NCBI RefSeq assembly: GCF_004793635.1
Contig: NZ_SRXV01000003.1
Coordinates: 496,001-560,000, forward strand
Direction of reading: 5' to 3'
DNA: 64,000 bases
Origin: Marinicauda pacifica
GTDB lineage: Bacteria > Pseudomonadota > Alphaproteobacteria > Caulobacterales > Maricaulaceae
This document shows positions 37,411-46,545 of this stretch, in pieces. The position numbers and the translations under genes are program-made. The notes beneath the pieces were generated by a model. That model did not search any database. It had not been told where the DNA came from and saw only the letters and a list, made by a program, of their open reading frames with translations. Each line of letters opens with the position of its first letter. Positions within the stretch are counted from its first letter, which is position 1.

Positions 37411-38013
37411 CTACTCCGGCATCGCGTCTTCGATGGGGAAGACGAGCTCCTCCGCAACGAGGCCGCTTTCGAAGGTGAGTGTCAGGCGAGCGGCGGCGTT
37501 GGTGCGGGCGCTTTCGGACAGGCCGAAGATCATCAGGTGATCGCTGCCGGGCGCGAGCCGGACGGGCTCGGGACCGGTCTCGAGCCGGTCGATCCGGCGC
37601 ATGCGCATCACATTATCGTCCATCGTCATCGTGTGAAGCTCAACCCGCTCGGCATCGGGGGAGGTGACCTCAACGATCGCGTCCGGGTTCTGCGTGCGCA
37701 CGACCAGATAGCCGGCCGCGACGTCGCGGCCCTGCGGCGGCGTGCGAATCCAGGTGCCGGCAAACATGGCGCTCTGGCCGTCTGCCTCGACCGTCACCGA
37801 TTGGGGGCCGGTCAGGAGGTCGGCGGCTGCGGACGCGCCCATGCCGGTGGCGTCGCCCGCCCCCTCATGATCCATGGCCGCATGATCCATGGCGTCATGA
37901 TCCCCGGACGCGGCGCCAGACGCGTCGGGCCGGGCCTCCCCGCTCGCGGGGTCCTCGGGCGAGCAGGCCGTCAGGAGAGCCAGGATGGAGGCAGCAGCGA
38001 GAAGGGCGCGCAT
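37411..38013 (-). CDS. PCu(A)C-family copper chaperone lipoprotein
   Basis: 200-aa protein with a lipoprotein signal (lipobox LLTAC, Cys17), a His/Met-rich segment (DHDAMDHAAMDHEG) and a PCuAC domain. The copper ligands appear as VELHTMTMDDNVMRMR and, further on, GSDHLMIFG, matching the H-x-M...H-x-M pattern of periplasmic Cu(I) chaperones that load cytochrome oxidase. The extra His/Met linker may give a second copper site. It is a single gene, transcribed away from trpS, with no cytochrome oxidase genes nearby. Confidence 0.85.
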   Translation of the reverse strand: MRALLAAASILALLTACSPEDPASGEARPDASGAASGDHDAMDHAAMDHEGAGDATGMGASAAADLLTGPQSVTVEADGQSAMFAGTWIRTPPQGRDVAAGYLVVRTQNPDAIVEVTSPDAERVELHTMTMDDNVMRMRRIDRLETGPEPVRLAPGSDHLMIFGLSESARTNAAARLTLTFESGLVAEELVFPIEDAMPE

Positions 38014-38126
38014 GGGCAGAGCTCCGCTAAAATTGGATTGATGTCGCGATCCCGGTTTAGCCCCGGGCCGGACCGAATGCGAGGCCTGCCCCGCGCGCCA
38101 GGCGCGGACATAGCGTCGCGGGACGC

Positions 38127-39164
38127 TCAGGGGCGCCAGTAGCCGACCCGGTCGCGAATCTCGGCCACGACCGGCACGGCCGCCTCGCGCGCCCGCTCGG
38201 CACCGCGTTTCAGGATGGCGTCAATCTCGGCCTTGTCGCCGATCAGGCGCGCATACTCCTCGCTGATCGGCGCGATATAGCTCACCGCCGCCTCGGCCAG
38301 CTTCGGCTTGAACGCGCCAAAGCCTTCGCCGCCGAACTCGGCCAGCACAGCCTCGACGCTGGTCCCGGTCAGCGCGGCATAGAGCCCGACCAGATTCTTC
38401 GCCTCCGGACGGGTCTCCAGACCCTGCGCGGTTTCGGGCAGTGGCTCGGGATCGGTCTTGGCCTTCTTGATCTTCTTCGCAATCGTGTCGGCATCGTCGT
38501 GAAGATTGATGCGCGCATTATCGCTCGGATCGGATTTCGACATCTTCTTCGTGCCGTCTTTGAGCGACATCACACGCGCCCCGGTGGGCAGGATGACCGG
38601 TTCGGGCAGCGGGAAGACGATCTCCCCGCCACCGAAGTCGCGGTTGAAGCGCGCGGCGATGTCGCGCGATAGCTCCAGATGCTGCTTCTGGTCGTCGCCG
38701 ACCGGCACGTGCGTGGCCTTGTAGACCAGGATATCGGCCGCCATCAGCACCGGATAGGTGAACAGGCCGACGCTCGCGCGCTCGGAATCCTTGCCCGCCT
38801 TGTCCTTGAACTGGGTCATGCGCTCCATCCAGCCCATGCGGGCCACGCACTGGAGAATCCAGTTCAACTCCGCATGCTCGGGCACGGCGGACTGGGCGAA
38901 GATCGCGCTGCGCTCCGGATCGACCCCGGCCGCGACATAGGCAGCGGCAACCCCGCGCACCCGGTCGGGCAGCACGGCGGGATCGTACTCGACCGTCATG
39001 GCGTGCATGTCGACCGCGCAGAAAAAGCACTCCGCGCCCGTGTCCTGCATTGGAACCCAGTTCTTCAGCGCCCCGAGATAATTGCCGAGATGCAGGCCGC
39101 CGGTGGGCTGCATGCCGGACAGGATACGGTCGGGACCGGAATAGGTCTGGGGCGCGTCGCTCAT
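38127..39164 (-). CDS. trpS: Tryptophan--tRNA ligase
   Basis: 345-aa class I synthetase. The HIGH-like motif is GGLHLGNY and the KMSKS motif is KKMSKSD. The start at 39164 begins [15 protein letters not shown], normal for alphaproteobacterial TrpS; 22 further upstream codons would be atypical. It is the last of a minus-strand run mutS, glnD, murJ, trpS. Confidence 0.97.
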   Translation of the reverse strand: MSDAPQTYSGPDRILSGMQPTGGLHLGNYLGALKNWVPMQDTGAECFFCAVDMHAMTVEYDPAVLPDRVRGVAAAYVAAGVDPERSAIFAQSAVPEHAELNWILQCVARMGWMERMTQFKDKAGKDSERASVGLFTYPVLMAADILVYKATHVPVGDDQKQHLELSRDIAARFNRDFGGGEIVFPLPEPVILPTGARVMSLKDGTKKMSKSDPSDNARINLHDDADTIAKKIKKAKTDPEPLPETAQGLETRPEAKNLVGLYAALTGTSVEAVLAEFGGEGFGAFKPKLAEAAVSYIAPISEEYARLIGDKAEIDAILKRGAERAREAAVPVVAEIRDRVGYWRP

Positions 39165-39242
39165 GAAAACTGGCTCTCGTCTGGAGGAAGGCTCGGACTG
39201 CGTGATAGCCCTCCCGGACGCGCCTCTCAAGCGCGCACTGCC

Positions 39243-40835
39243 TTACAGCTCCGGCGAGGTATCGGCCGGCACGGCGCGCGGGCGCAACGCCTCCCTGATC
39301 TCCGACACGCGCAGCGCCCGGGTGAGCAGGCACGCGCCCGCATAGGCGACACCGCCCGCCGCAATCACGATGAAGAGTATGGCGAGCTTGCCCAGATCGG
39401 CGCCCAGCAGCTGAATGACCGGTGCAGCCCAGACGCTCCGGGTCGTCGCCAGCGTCCAGACGGCAAGGCCCATGATCAGCGACGCGCCGAGCAGGCGGGG
39501 CAGGCGCGCTTTCAGACGGGCATCGATATGGAAGAGCTTGCGCCGGCGCAGCGTCAGCGCAAGAAGCGCGGTATTGAGCCAGCCTGCGAGGCTAGATGCG
39601 ATGGCCAGCCCGACAAAGCCCATCCCGCCGAAGAAGAGCGCGATCGCCAGCACGAAGTTGAGCGCCACAGAGGCGAGCGCAAACCGCATGGGTGTCTTCG
39701 TGTCCTCGCGCGCGAAGAAGCCCGGCGAGAGTACTTTGATCAGAACGAAGGCGGGCAGCCCCGCAGCATAGGCCATCAGCGCGAGCGCCGTGGCATTGGT
39801 GTCCGCGCGCGTGAACGCGTCCCATTCGTACAGGCCCGCCACGAGAAATCCGGGCACGATCAGGAAGGCGACCGTGGCAGGAAGCGTCAGGGCGAGCGAC
39901 AGCTCCAGCGCCCGGTTCATCGCGAACAGGCCGCCGGACTCGTCGCCAGAGCGCACGCGCCGGGCAAGGTTGGGCAGGAGCGCCACCCCCATGGCGATAC
40001 CGATCACCCCCAGCGGCAGCTGGTAGAGACGCTCTGCATAGTTGAGGTAGGAGCGCGCGCCTTCCTCCAGCGTCGCGATCGAGGACGTCACGAGGACGTT
40101 GATCTGCGTCGCCCCGGCCGCAAATGCACCGGGAATGCCGATGCGGATCAGCCGGCGGACCTGCGGGGTCAGTTTTGGCATGCGCAGGGTGATCGTGAGC
40201 CCGGCCGTGCGTGCGACAACCCAGAGCAGGCCGGCCTGCAGGACGCCAGATGCGGTCACGCCGACCGACAGCCAGATCGCCAGCCTGCGTCCCTCGGTAA
40301 AATCGAGCGCGAGAATGACGATAAGGACCAGGTTGAACAGGAGCGGTGCGCCGGCCGCCGCGGCAAACCGGCCATGGGTATTGAGCGCGCCGCCGACCAG
40401 GGCCGTAACCGACATGGTCAGCAGGTAGGGCATGGTGATCTGAAGCAGCAACGCGGCAAAGGCCAGCCCGTCCGGGTCCCCAATCTGCCCGGGGAAGAAG
40501 ATGTAGGCCAGCCAGGGCGCGGCAAGCTGGAAGCCGATGACGAGGATGAGGGTGACCGTGAACAGGACGGAGAGGGCCTGCGAGGCGAACCGGTCGGCTT
40601 CGCTGGGAACCTCACCCTCAAGCTCGCGCGCGTAGAGCGGCACGAAGGCGGAATTGAACGCCCCTTCGGCGAGCACGCGCCGGAAGGTGTTCGGGATGGT
40701 CAGCGCCTGAAAGAAGGTGTCGGCCACAGGCCCTGCCCCGAGCCGCGCGGCCATGAAGATCTCGCGCACCATGCCCAGAAGACGCGAGGCGAGGGTGAGA
40801 CCGGACACCACGCCCAGATTGCGCAAAAGCCGCAT
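39243..40835 (-). CDS. murJ: Lipid II flippase MurJ
   Basis: 530-aa membrane protein of the MVF family with about 14 spans, which flips the peptidoglycan precursor lipid II across the inner membrane. The N-terminal SRLLGMVREIFMAARLG and the VLAEGAFNSAFVPLY loop are MurJ hallmarks, with functional Arg residues in both. It follows glnD by 3 bases, and so is co-expressed with it; mviN beside glnD is a common alphaproteobacterial order. Confidence 0.96.
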   Translation of the reverse strand: MRLLRNLGVVSGLTLASRLLGMVREIFMAARLGAGPVADTFFQALTIPNTFRRVLAEGAFNSAFVPLYARELEGEVPSEADRFASQALSVLFTVTLILVIGFQLAAPWLAYIFFPGQIGDPDGLAFAALLLQITMPYLLTMSVTALVGGALNTHGRFAAAAGAPLLFNLVLIVILALDFTEGRRLAIWLSVGVTASGVLQAGLLWVVARTAGLTITLRMPKLTPQVRRLIRIGIPGAFAAGATQINVLVTSSIATLEEGARSYLNYAERLYQLPLGVIGIAMGVALLPNLARRVRSGDESGGLFAMNRALELSLALTLPATVAFLIVPGFLVAGLYEWDAFTRADTNATALALMAYAAGLPAFVLIKVLSPGFFAREDTKTPMRFALASVALNFVLAIALFFGGMGFVGLAIASSLAGWLNTALLALTLRRRKLFHIDARLKARLPRLLGASLIMGLAVWTLATTRSVWAAPVIQLLGADLGKLAILFIVIAAGGVAYAGACLLTRALRVSEIREALRPRAVPADTSPEL

Positions 40836-40838
40836 CGA

Positions 40839-43667
40839 TTATCGTCCCGGACTCGCCAGGGCACGAGACAGCCCGTCCCCGGCATGGCGATCGGCGACCG
40901 CATTCTCCGGCTCCGCCAATATGCCCATCAAGGTCTCGCGAATGGCCTTCAGCCGGTCGGGATCGGTGACCTTCTCGCCGCCATCGGTCACGTAGAAACT
41001 GTCGACGGCACGCTCGCCATAGCCGTCAATGCGGGCCGCCTGCAGCGACAGGCCCATATCGGCCAGTCCCCGCGCCAGATCGTGCAGCAGGCGCGGCCGG
41101 TCACGGCCAGACGCTTCGATCACCAGCGCGTTGTCGGCAGCATCGGTGTCGAGCTGGACATAGGGGCTGACCGCGAAGGCAGCTTCACGCCGTTTGACCG
41201 CGCGTTCGGGGATCGTCGCGGTCTGGTCCAGGCCTTCGCCCGCCGCCCGGCGAACCGCCTCGCGCAGCCGGTCCAGGCTGTGATGATCCGACCAGCCAAA
41301 GGGTTTGCCGCCCGGTTCCTGCACATAAAAGACGTCGAAAGCAGTGCCCCCTGCCGTGGTGGTGACCTGAGCGCCGACGACGTTCGCGCCGTTCAGCGCG
41401 AGCGCGCCGACAAGGTCGGCAAAGAGACCGTCCCGGTCGGGAGCCAGCACAAGCACTTCGGCAGCGGAGCGTCGCTTGTCGATCCGCACCCCGCAGGCAA
41501 TCTCCTGCTTTCGGCGCGCGGCGGCGCGCACGAAGGCGGCATGACGCAGCCGGTCGGACTCGCTGAAGGCGAGCCAGTACGGATCGTCCAGGTCCTGCGT
41601 CCAGCGCTCGGCAAAAGCCGGGTCCACCCGGTCCAGGCGGTCGCGGAACAGGCGGCGCGCACGGTCGGCGCGCCCGGCCAGACGCTCTCGCGCCTCTTCC
41701 TCTTCGGGCGATTTGCCTTCGCGCAGGACCGCCGAGGTGGCTGAATACAGATCGCGCAGGAGCTGGGCCTTCCAGCCATTCCAGACACCGGGTCCGACCG
41801 CGCGAATATCCACCACGGTCAGCACTGTCAGAAGGCGCAGCCGCTCGGGTGTCGCCACCAGGCTGGCAAAATCGAGCACGGTGCGAGGATCGGACAGGTC
41901 GCGCCGCTGGGCGACATCGTTCATGTCGAGATGGTGGCGCACCAGCCAGGAGACCAGTTCACACTCCTTGTCCTCGAGGCCGAGGCGGGCACAGGCCGCC
42001 TTGGCACGCACCTCGCCCTCGATGCACTGATCCCCGGCGCCCTTGCCGGTATCGTGCAGCAGCACGGCCAGGTGCAGGGCGCGCCGGTGGCTGATCTCGG
42101 GAAGGATGCGCGTGGACAGCGGATGTTCGACCGGATGCTTGCCCTGTTCGATCTCGCGCAGGAAGCCCAGCGCATTCAGCGTGTGCTCGTCCACGGTATA
42201 GCGATGATACATGTTGAACTGGGTGCGCGCGACGATATCGCCGAACTCGGGGATGAAAGCGCCCAGCAGGCCCGCCTCGGTCATGGCGCGCAGAGTGATG
42301 CGCGGGTCGTCGGCCTCCAGCAGCACGGCGAAGAAAGCGCGCGCCGCCCGGCTATCATTGCGCAAGGCGTCGTCGACATGGCGCAGCGAATGGCTGATCG
42401 CCGAGACCGCGTCGGGGTGCAGGTCGAGATGGCGGGCCGACGCGAACTCGAACAGGCGCAACATCAATACCGGATCGGACTCGATCGCCGTCGCATTGGC
42501 AAAATCCAGCCGTCCCGACCGGATCCGGAATCCGGCCTCGGTCAGCGCATCGTCAGCTTCCTGCACACCGTGGGCCGGCATGAAGCGGCCAATCCCCGCC
42601 GGCGGGTCTTTGAGTTCATCGGCTTCCAGCTTGGCACAAACCAGACGCGTCAGCGCACCGACATCAATCGCGGCGCGGAAATAGTCGCGCATGAAGCTTT
42701 CAACGGCGAGCACCTGATCGGCATCCTGATATCCCATACGCGCGGCAACTTCAGGCTGCAGGTCGAAGGTCAGCCTGTCATCCTTGCGCCCTGTCAGGGC
42801 GTGCATGTGGAAGCGGACCGTCCAGAAGAAGTCCTCTGCGCTGAGATAGCGCTCCACGTCCTGTACCGAGAGCAGCCCGTTGGCCACCCAGCGTTCCAGC
42901 GCGTCATTGCCGTACAGGACCTGAGCCAGCCAGCGCAGGGTCTGGAGATCGCGCAGCGCGCCCTTGCCGTCCTTGACGTTGGGCTCGACCGCGTAGCGGC
43001 TATCGCCCTGCTTGTCGACGCGCGCATCGCGCTCGGCCAGCTTGGCCATGACGAAGCCGGCGGCTTCCTCGCCGCGTACATTGATGTCGAAGCGCTGCTT
43101 CAAGGCCGAGATGGGTTGATCGTCGCCAGCCAGAATGCGCAGGTCGAGCAGGGCGGTGCGTTCGGCAACATTGGTGGCCGCCAGTTCGATCGTCTCGCCA
43201 ACCGTGCGCACGGCGCCGCCGCCCACCGTCAGCCCGCTGTCCCACATGGCGTAGGCGACCCGGTCGACGATGAGCTGATAGCCGGCCGGAGGACGCTCGC
43301 CAAGCAGGAAGAGGAGATCGATATCCGATTGAGGCGCCAGCTCGCCCGCCCCGAAACCGCCGACAGCGCACACGGTCAGCCCTTCGCAAGGCTCGCCTTC
43401 GGCCAGAACTTCCACCGCGATGGAGTCGAACAGAGCCCGGACCACGGCGTTCATCACGCTGGACAGGACCCGCGCGGCCTCCAGCCCCCCGGTCTTGCCA
43501 TCGAGACAGGAGCGCGCATGGGCCTCGCCGCGGGCGACGAATTTCTTCAGCTTGGCCAGGCCCGCCTGGCGGGCCGAGGACGTGTCCCAGCCCGACCGCG
43601 TCGCCGCCGCGAGCTCGGCGCGCAGTCTCAATCCGTCAAGGGAGGCCGGCAGGGAAGAGGGTCTCAT
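40839..43667 (-). CDS. glnD: Bifunctional uridylyltransferase/uridylyl-removing enzyme
   Basis: 942-aa nitrogen sensor that modifies PII proteins. The nucleotidyltransferase motif GGFGAGELAPQSDID (103-117) keeps both metal-binding Asp residues (115 and 117), but the Arg common in GGYGRGEL is Ala107. It is followed by the HD domain (HLAVLLHDTGKG) for the uridylyl-removing activity and two C-terminal ACT domains that sense glutamine. All parts are intact apart from that substitution. Gene order with mutS and murJ is typical. Confidence 0.96.
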   Translation of the reverse strand: MRPSSLPASLDGLRLRAELAAATRSGWDTSSARQAGLAKLKKFVARGEAHARSCLDGKTGGLEAARVLSSVMNAVVRALFDSIAVEVLAEGEPCEGLTVCAVGGFGAGELAPQSDIDLLFLLGERPPAGYQLIVDRVAYAMWDSGLTVGGGAVRTVGETIELAATNVAERTALLDLRILAGDDQPISALKQRFDINVRGEEAAGFVMAKLAERDARVDKQGDSRYAVEPNVKDGKGALRDLQTLRWLAQVLYGNDALERWVANGLLSVQDVERYLSAEDFFWTVRFHMHALTGRKDDRLTFDLQPEVAARMGYQDADQVLAVESFMRDYFRAAIDVGALTRLVCAKLEADELKDPPAGIGRFMPAHGVQEADDALTEAGFRIRSGRLDFANATAIESDPVLMLRLFEFASARHLDLHPDAVSAISHSLRHVDDALRNDSRAARAFFAVLLEADDPRITLRAMTEAGLLGAFIPEFGDIVARTQFNMYHRYTVDEHTLNALGFLREIEQGKHPVEHPLSTRILPEISHRRALHLAVLLHDTGKGAGDQCIEGEVRAKAACARLGLEDKECELVSWLVRHHLDMNDVAQRRDLSDPRTVLDFASLVATPERLRLLTVLTVVDIRAVGPGVWNGWKAQLLRDLYSATSAVLREGKSPEEEEARERLAGRADRARRLFRDRLDRVDPAFAERWTQDLDDPYWLAFSESDRLRHAAFVRAAARRKQEIACGVRIDKRRSAAEVLVLAPDRDGLFADLVGALALNGANVVGAQVTTTAGGTAFDVFYVQEPGGKPFGWSDHHSLDRLREAVRRAAGEGLDQTATIPERAVKRREAAFAVSPYVQLDTDAADNALVIEASGRDRPRLLHDLARGLADMGLSLQAARIDGYGERAVDSFYVTDGGEKVTDPDRLKAIRETLMGILAEPENAVADRHAGDGLSRALASPGR

Positions 43668-43700
43668 GGCACCGACTCATACGCGACTTGCCGGGCAGCG

Positions 43701-46394
43701 TCAGCCACTCTTGTCGGCGAGTGTTTTCAACGCATACAGCAGCTCATGCGCCTCGCGCGGCGTCAGCCCGTCCGGGTCGATCGACCTTAACCGATCCTCG
43801 ACTTCGCTAGGCCGGGCCTCGGGCTCAGGCGCGGCGGCCGAGAAGAGCGGCAGATCGGCCAGCGCCGAAGCAGGCGCATCGTCGGATTCCAGCCGCTTCA
43901 GGATCTCCTTCGCCCGGGCAACCGCTGCCCTGGGCAGGCCGGCGCGCTTGGCGACCTCCACCCCGTAGGATCGGTCGGCGGGCCCGGGCTGGACTTCGTG
44001 TAGAAACACGAGCTCGCCCTTCCATTCCTTGGCCTTGAGCGAGACATTGCCACAGGCTTCCAGCTCGTCGGCCAGGCGTGTGAGTTCGTGATAGTGCGTC
44101 GCAAACAGGGCGCGGCAGCGATTGACGCCGTGCAGATGCTCGACCGCCGCCCACGCAATCGACAGGCCGTCATAGGTCGAGGTTCCGCGTCCGATCTCGT
44201 CCAGGATCACCAGGGCGCGCGGGCCGGCCTGGTTCAGGATGGCGGCCGTCTCGATCATCTCCGCCATGAAGGTAGACCGCCCGCGCGCCAGATCGTCGGC
44301 AGCCCCGACGCGCGAGAACAGCCGGTCGACCAGGCCGATCCTGGCCGAACCGGCCGGCACGAAGAGTCCAGCCTGCGCCAGGATCGCGATCAGCGCATTC
44401 TGGCGCAGGAAGGTCGACTTGCCCGCCATGTTCGGGCCGGTCACCAGCAGCAAGCGGGCATGGGCCTTGCCCGCCCCGTCGAGCGCGCAGGTATTGGGCG
44501 TGAAACGGCCGTCCGAATTGCGCCTCAGCGCATTTTCCACGACCGGGTGGCGCCCGGCCTCGATCTCGAAGACGCAGCTGTCGTCGACGACCGGCCGCGT
44601 GGCAGCAGCCCGCTCGGCCCATTGCGCGTTGGCGCTTGCCAGATCGAGTTCGGCCAGAGCTCTGGCGGCGTCGCGCACCTGCCCGCTCAGGGCTTCCAGG
44701 CGGTCTCTCAGCCCTTCGAAGATTTCAAGCTCGAGTGCAACGGCCCGGTCGCCGGCCGACGCGATCTTGGCCTCCAACTCGCCGAGTTCCGGAGTGGAGA
44801 AGCGAACCGCATTAGCCAGCGTCTGGCGATGGATGAAAGGCTCGCGCCCCATCAGCGCGTCGGCATTTTTCGCGCTCACCTCGATAAAATAGCCCAGCAC
44901 GTTGTTGTGCTTGACTTTCAGGGCCGCGACGCCGCTTTCGTCGGCATAGGTTTTCTGCAAGCCGGCCACGATGCGCCGGCTGTCGTCGCGCAGCTTGCGC
45001 AATTCATCCAGATCCGGCGCCCAACCCGTCTGGACAAAGCCGCCATCGCGCACGAGGAGCGGCGGCTCTTCGATCATCGCCCACTCGACATCCTGAACCA
45101 GGGCGGCGAGATCGGGGCGTGCCGCCAGCGATACCGCCTCCAGCGCCCGGGCGACCGCGTCGGGTGGAGACGAGAGCGGCGATTGGGAAAAATCGCCATT
45201 GAGCCGCTCGCCCTCGCGCAGGGCCCGCGCCAGCTGCAGGGCGTCACGCGGACCGCCGCGCCCGAGGCAGAGCCGGGAGAGCGCTCGCGCCGGGTCGCCC
45301 GCGCGCTTCAACCTGGCCCGCACGCTCTCGCGCAGATTTCGGGCATCGAGAAAGAACTGCACCGCATCAAGACGCGCATGAATACTGCTCAAGTCCATCG
45401 CAGGGCGGGCCAGGCGCTCAGCCAGCAGGCGGGCACCGGGGGCGGTGACCGTCTCGTCTATCGCGTCGATCAGCGACCCCTTGCGAGAGCCCGACATCGT
45501 GCGTTCGATCTCCAGGCTCACGCGCGCGGCCGGGTCGATCGCCATGGCGGCGCCGGCGGCAATGGAAACCGGCGCGGACAGCTTGGCCGGCGCACCGGCC
45601 TGGGTCAGCTCGAGATAGTCGAGCAGGCAGCCCAGCGCGGCGAGCTCCGCCTTGCTGAAATCGCCGAAGGATTCCAGCGTCTGGACCTCGAAGCGTTGCC
45701 TGAGCCGCCTGTCGCCGGACGCGGGATCGAACTTGGCGCGCGCCCGCGCAGTGACCGCCGATCCCGGGCACAGGATAGACACCGTCTTCGCGTCTTCGTC
45801 CGCGACCAGGATTTCGGCCGGATTGAGCGCCGCCAGCTCGGCCTCCAGCGCGTCGGCCGGCAGGGCGATGGACTGGAACAGGCCCTCGGAGACATCCGCC
45901 CAGGCCAGCGCCATATCGCCGTTCGCCAGCCGGGCCAGCGCCCCGATCCGGTTGGCCTGGCGCGCATCGAGCAGATCGTCCTCGGTGAGCGTGCCCGGCG
46001 TGACGATGCGCGTGATCGCCCGGCGCACGACCGATTTTGACCCGCGCTTCTTGGCTTCGGCGGGATCCTCCATCTGCTCGCCGACCGCGACCTTGAAACC
46101 GGCCTTGATCAGGCGGGACAGATAGGCCTGCGCGTTGTGCACCGGAACGCCGCACATGGCGATCTTCTCGCCCTGGTGCTCGCCTCGCTTGGTCAGGGCG
46201 ATATCAAGCGCCTCGGCAGCGCGCACCGCATCGTCGAAGAAGAGTTCGTAAAAATCCCCCATGCGGTAGAAGAGCAGCGCATCCATCGGCGCCTGGGCTC
46301 GCAGGTCGAGAAATTGGGCCATCATTGGCGTCGCGCCTTCCGGGTCCGGGAAGGTGCGGTCCATCATGGAATCAGAGGGGGCGCTCGTGCTCAT
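43701..46394 (-). CDS. mutS: DNA mismatch repair protein MutS
   Basis: 897-aa mismatch-recognition ATPase. The mismatch-binding FYRMGDFYELF is at the N-terminus, then connector, core/clamp, and an ATPase domain with Walker A GPNMAGKST, DEIGRGTSTYDG and the signature ATHYHELTRL. The C-terminal dimer/tetramer helix region is present. ATG 46394 is taken as start; a further ATG at MMDRTF would also be possible. A Vsr enzyme encoded in the same window would interact with this repair system. Confidence 0.97.
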   Translation of the reverse strand: MSTSAPSDSMMDRTFPDPEGATPMMAQFLDLRAQAPMDALLFYRMGDFYELFFDDAVRAAEALDIALTKRGEHQGEKIAMCGVPVHNAQAYLSRLIKAGFKVAVGEQMEDPAEAKKRGSKSVVRRAITRIVTPGTLTEDDLLDARQANRIGALARLANGDMALAWADVSEGLFQSIALPADALEAELAALNPAEILVADEDAKTVSILCPGSAVTARARAKFDPASGDRRLRQRFEVQTLESFGDFSKAELAALGCLLDYLELTQAGAPAKLSAPVSIAAGAAMAIDPAARVSLEIERTMSGSRKGSLIDAIDETVTAPGARLLAERLARPAMDLSSIHARLDAVQFFLDARNLRESVRARLKRAGDPARALSRLCLGRGGPRDALQLARALREGERLNGDFSQSPLSSPPDAVARALEAVSLAARPDLAALVQDVEWAMIEEPPLLVRDGGFVQTGWAPDLDELRKLRDDSRRIVAGLQKTYADESGVAALKVKHNNVLGYFIEVSAKNADALMGREPFIHRQTLANAVRFSTPELGELEAKIASAGDRAVALELEIFEGLRDRLEALSGQVRDAARALAELDLASANAQWAERAAATRPVVDDSCVFEIEAGRHPVVENALRRNSDGRFTPNTCALDGAGKAHARLLLVTGPNMAGKSTFLRQNALIAILAQAGLFVPAGSARIGLVDRLFSRVGAADDLARGRSTFMAEMIETAAILNQAGPRALVILDEIGRGTSTYDGLSIAWAAVEHLHGVNRCRALFATHYHELTRLADELEACGNVSLKAKEWKGELVFLHEVQPGPADRSYGVEVAKRAGLPRAAVARAKEILKRLESDDAPASALADLPLFSAAAPEPEARPSEVEDRLRSIDPDGLTPREAHELLYALKTLADKSG

Positions 46395-46545
46395 GGACGC
46401 GCACGTTAATCCTGCCCGCGAGCCGGGCAAGAGGGGCATGCCCGCAGCTTCATGCGAGATGGCACATTGCCCGCGCCGGTGAAGGCGTTAGGCTGCGGCG
46501 CAACTGTGATCTGAACGCCCATTTTATTGAGAAGAGCCCGCCACT

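Noticed and set aside
38679..41744. A 1021-codon open frame on the plus strand opposite trpS, murJ and glnD
   Set aside because: Low-complexity Arg/Gly/His-rich translation and complete overlap with three core genes mark it as antisense shadow.
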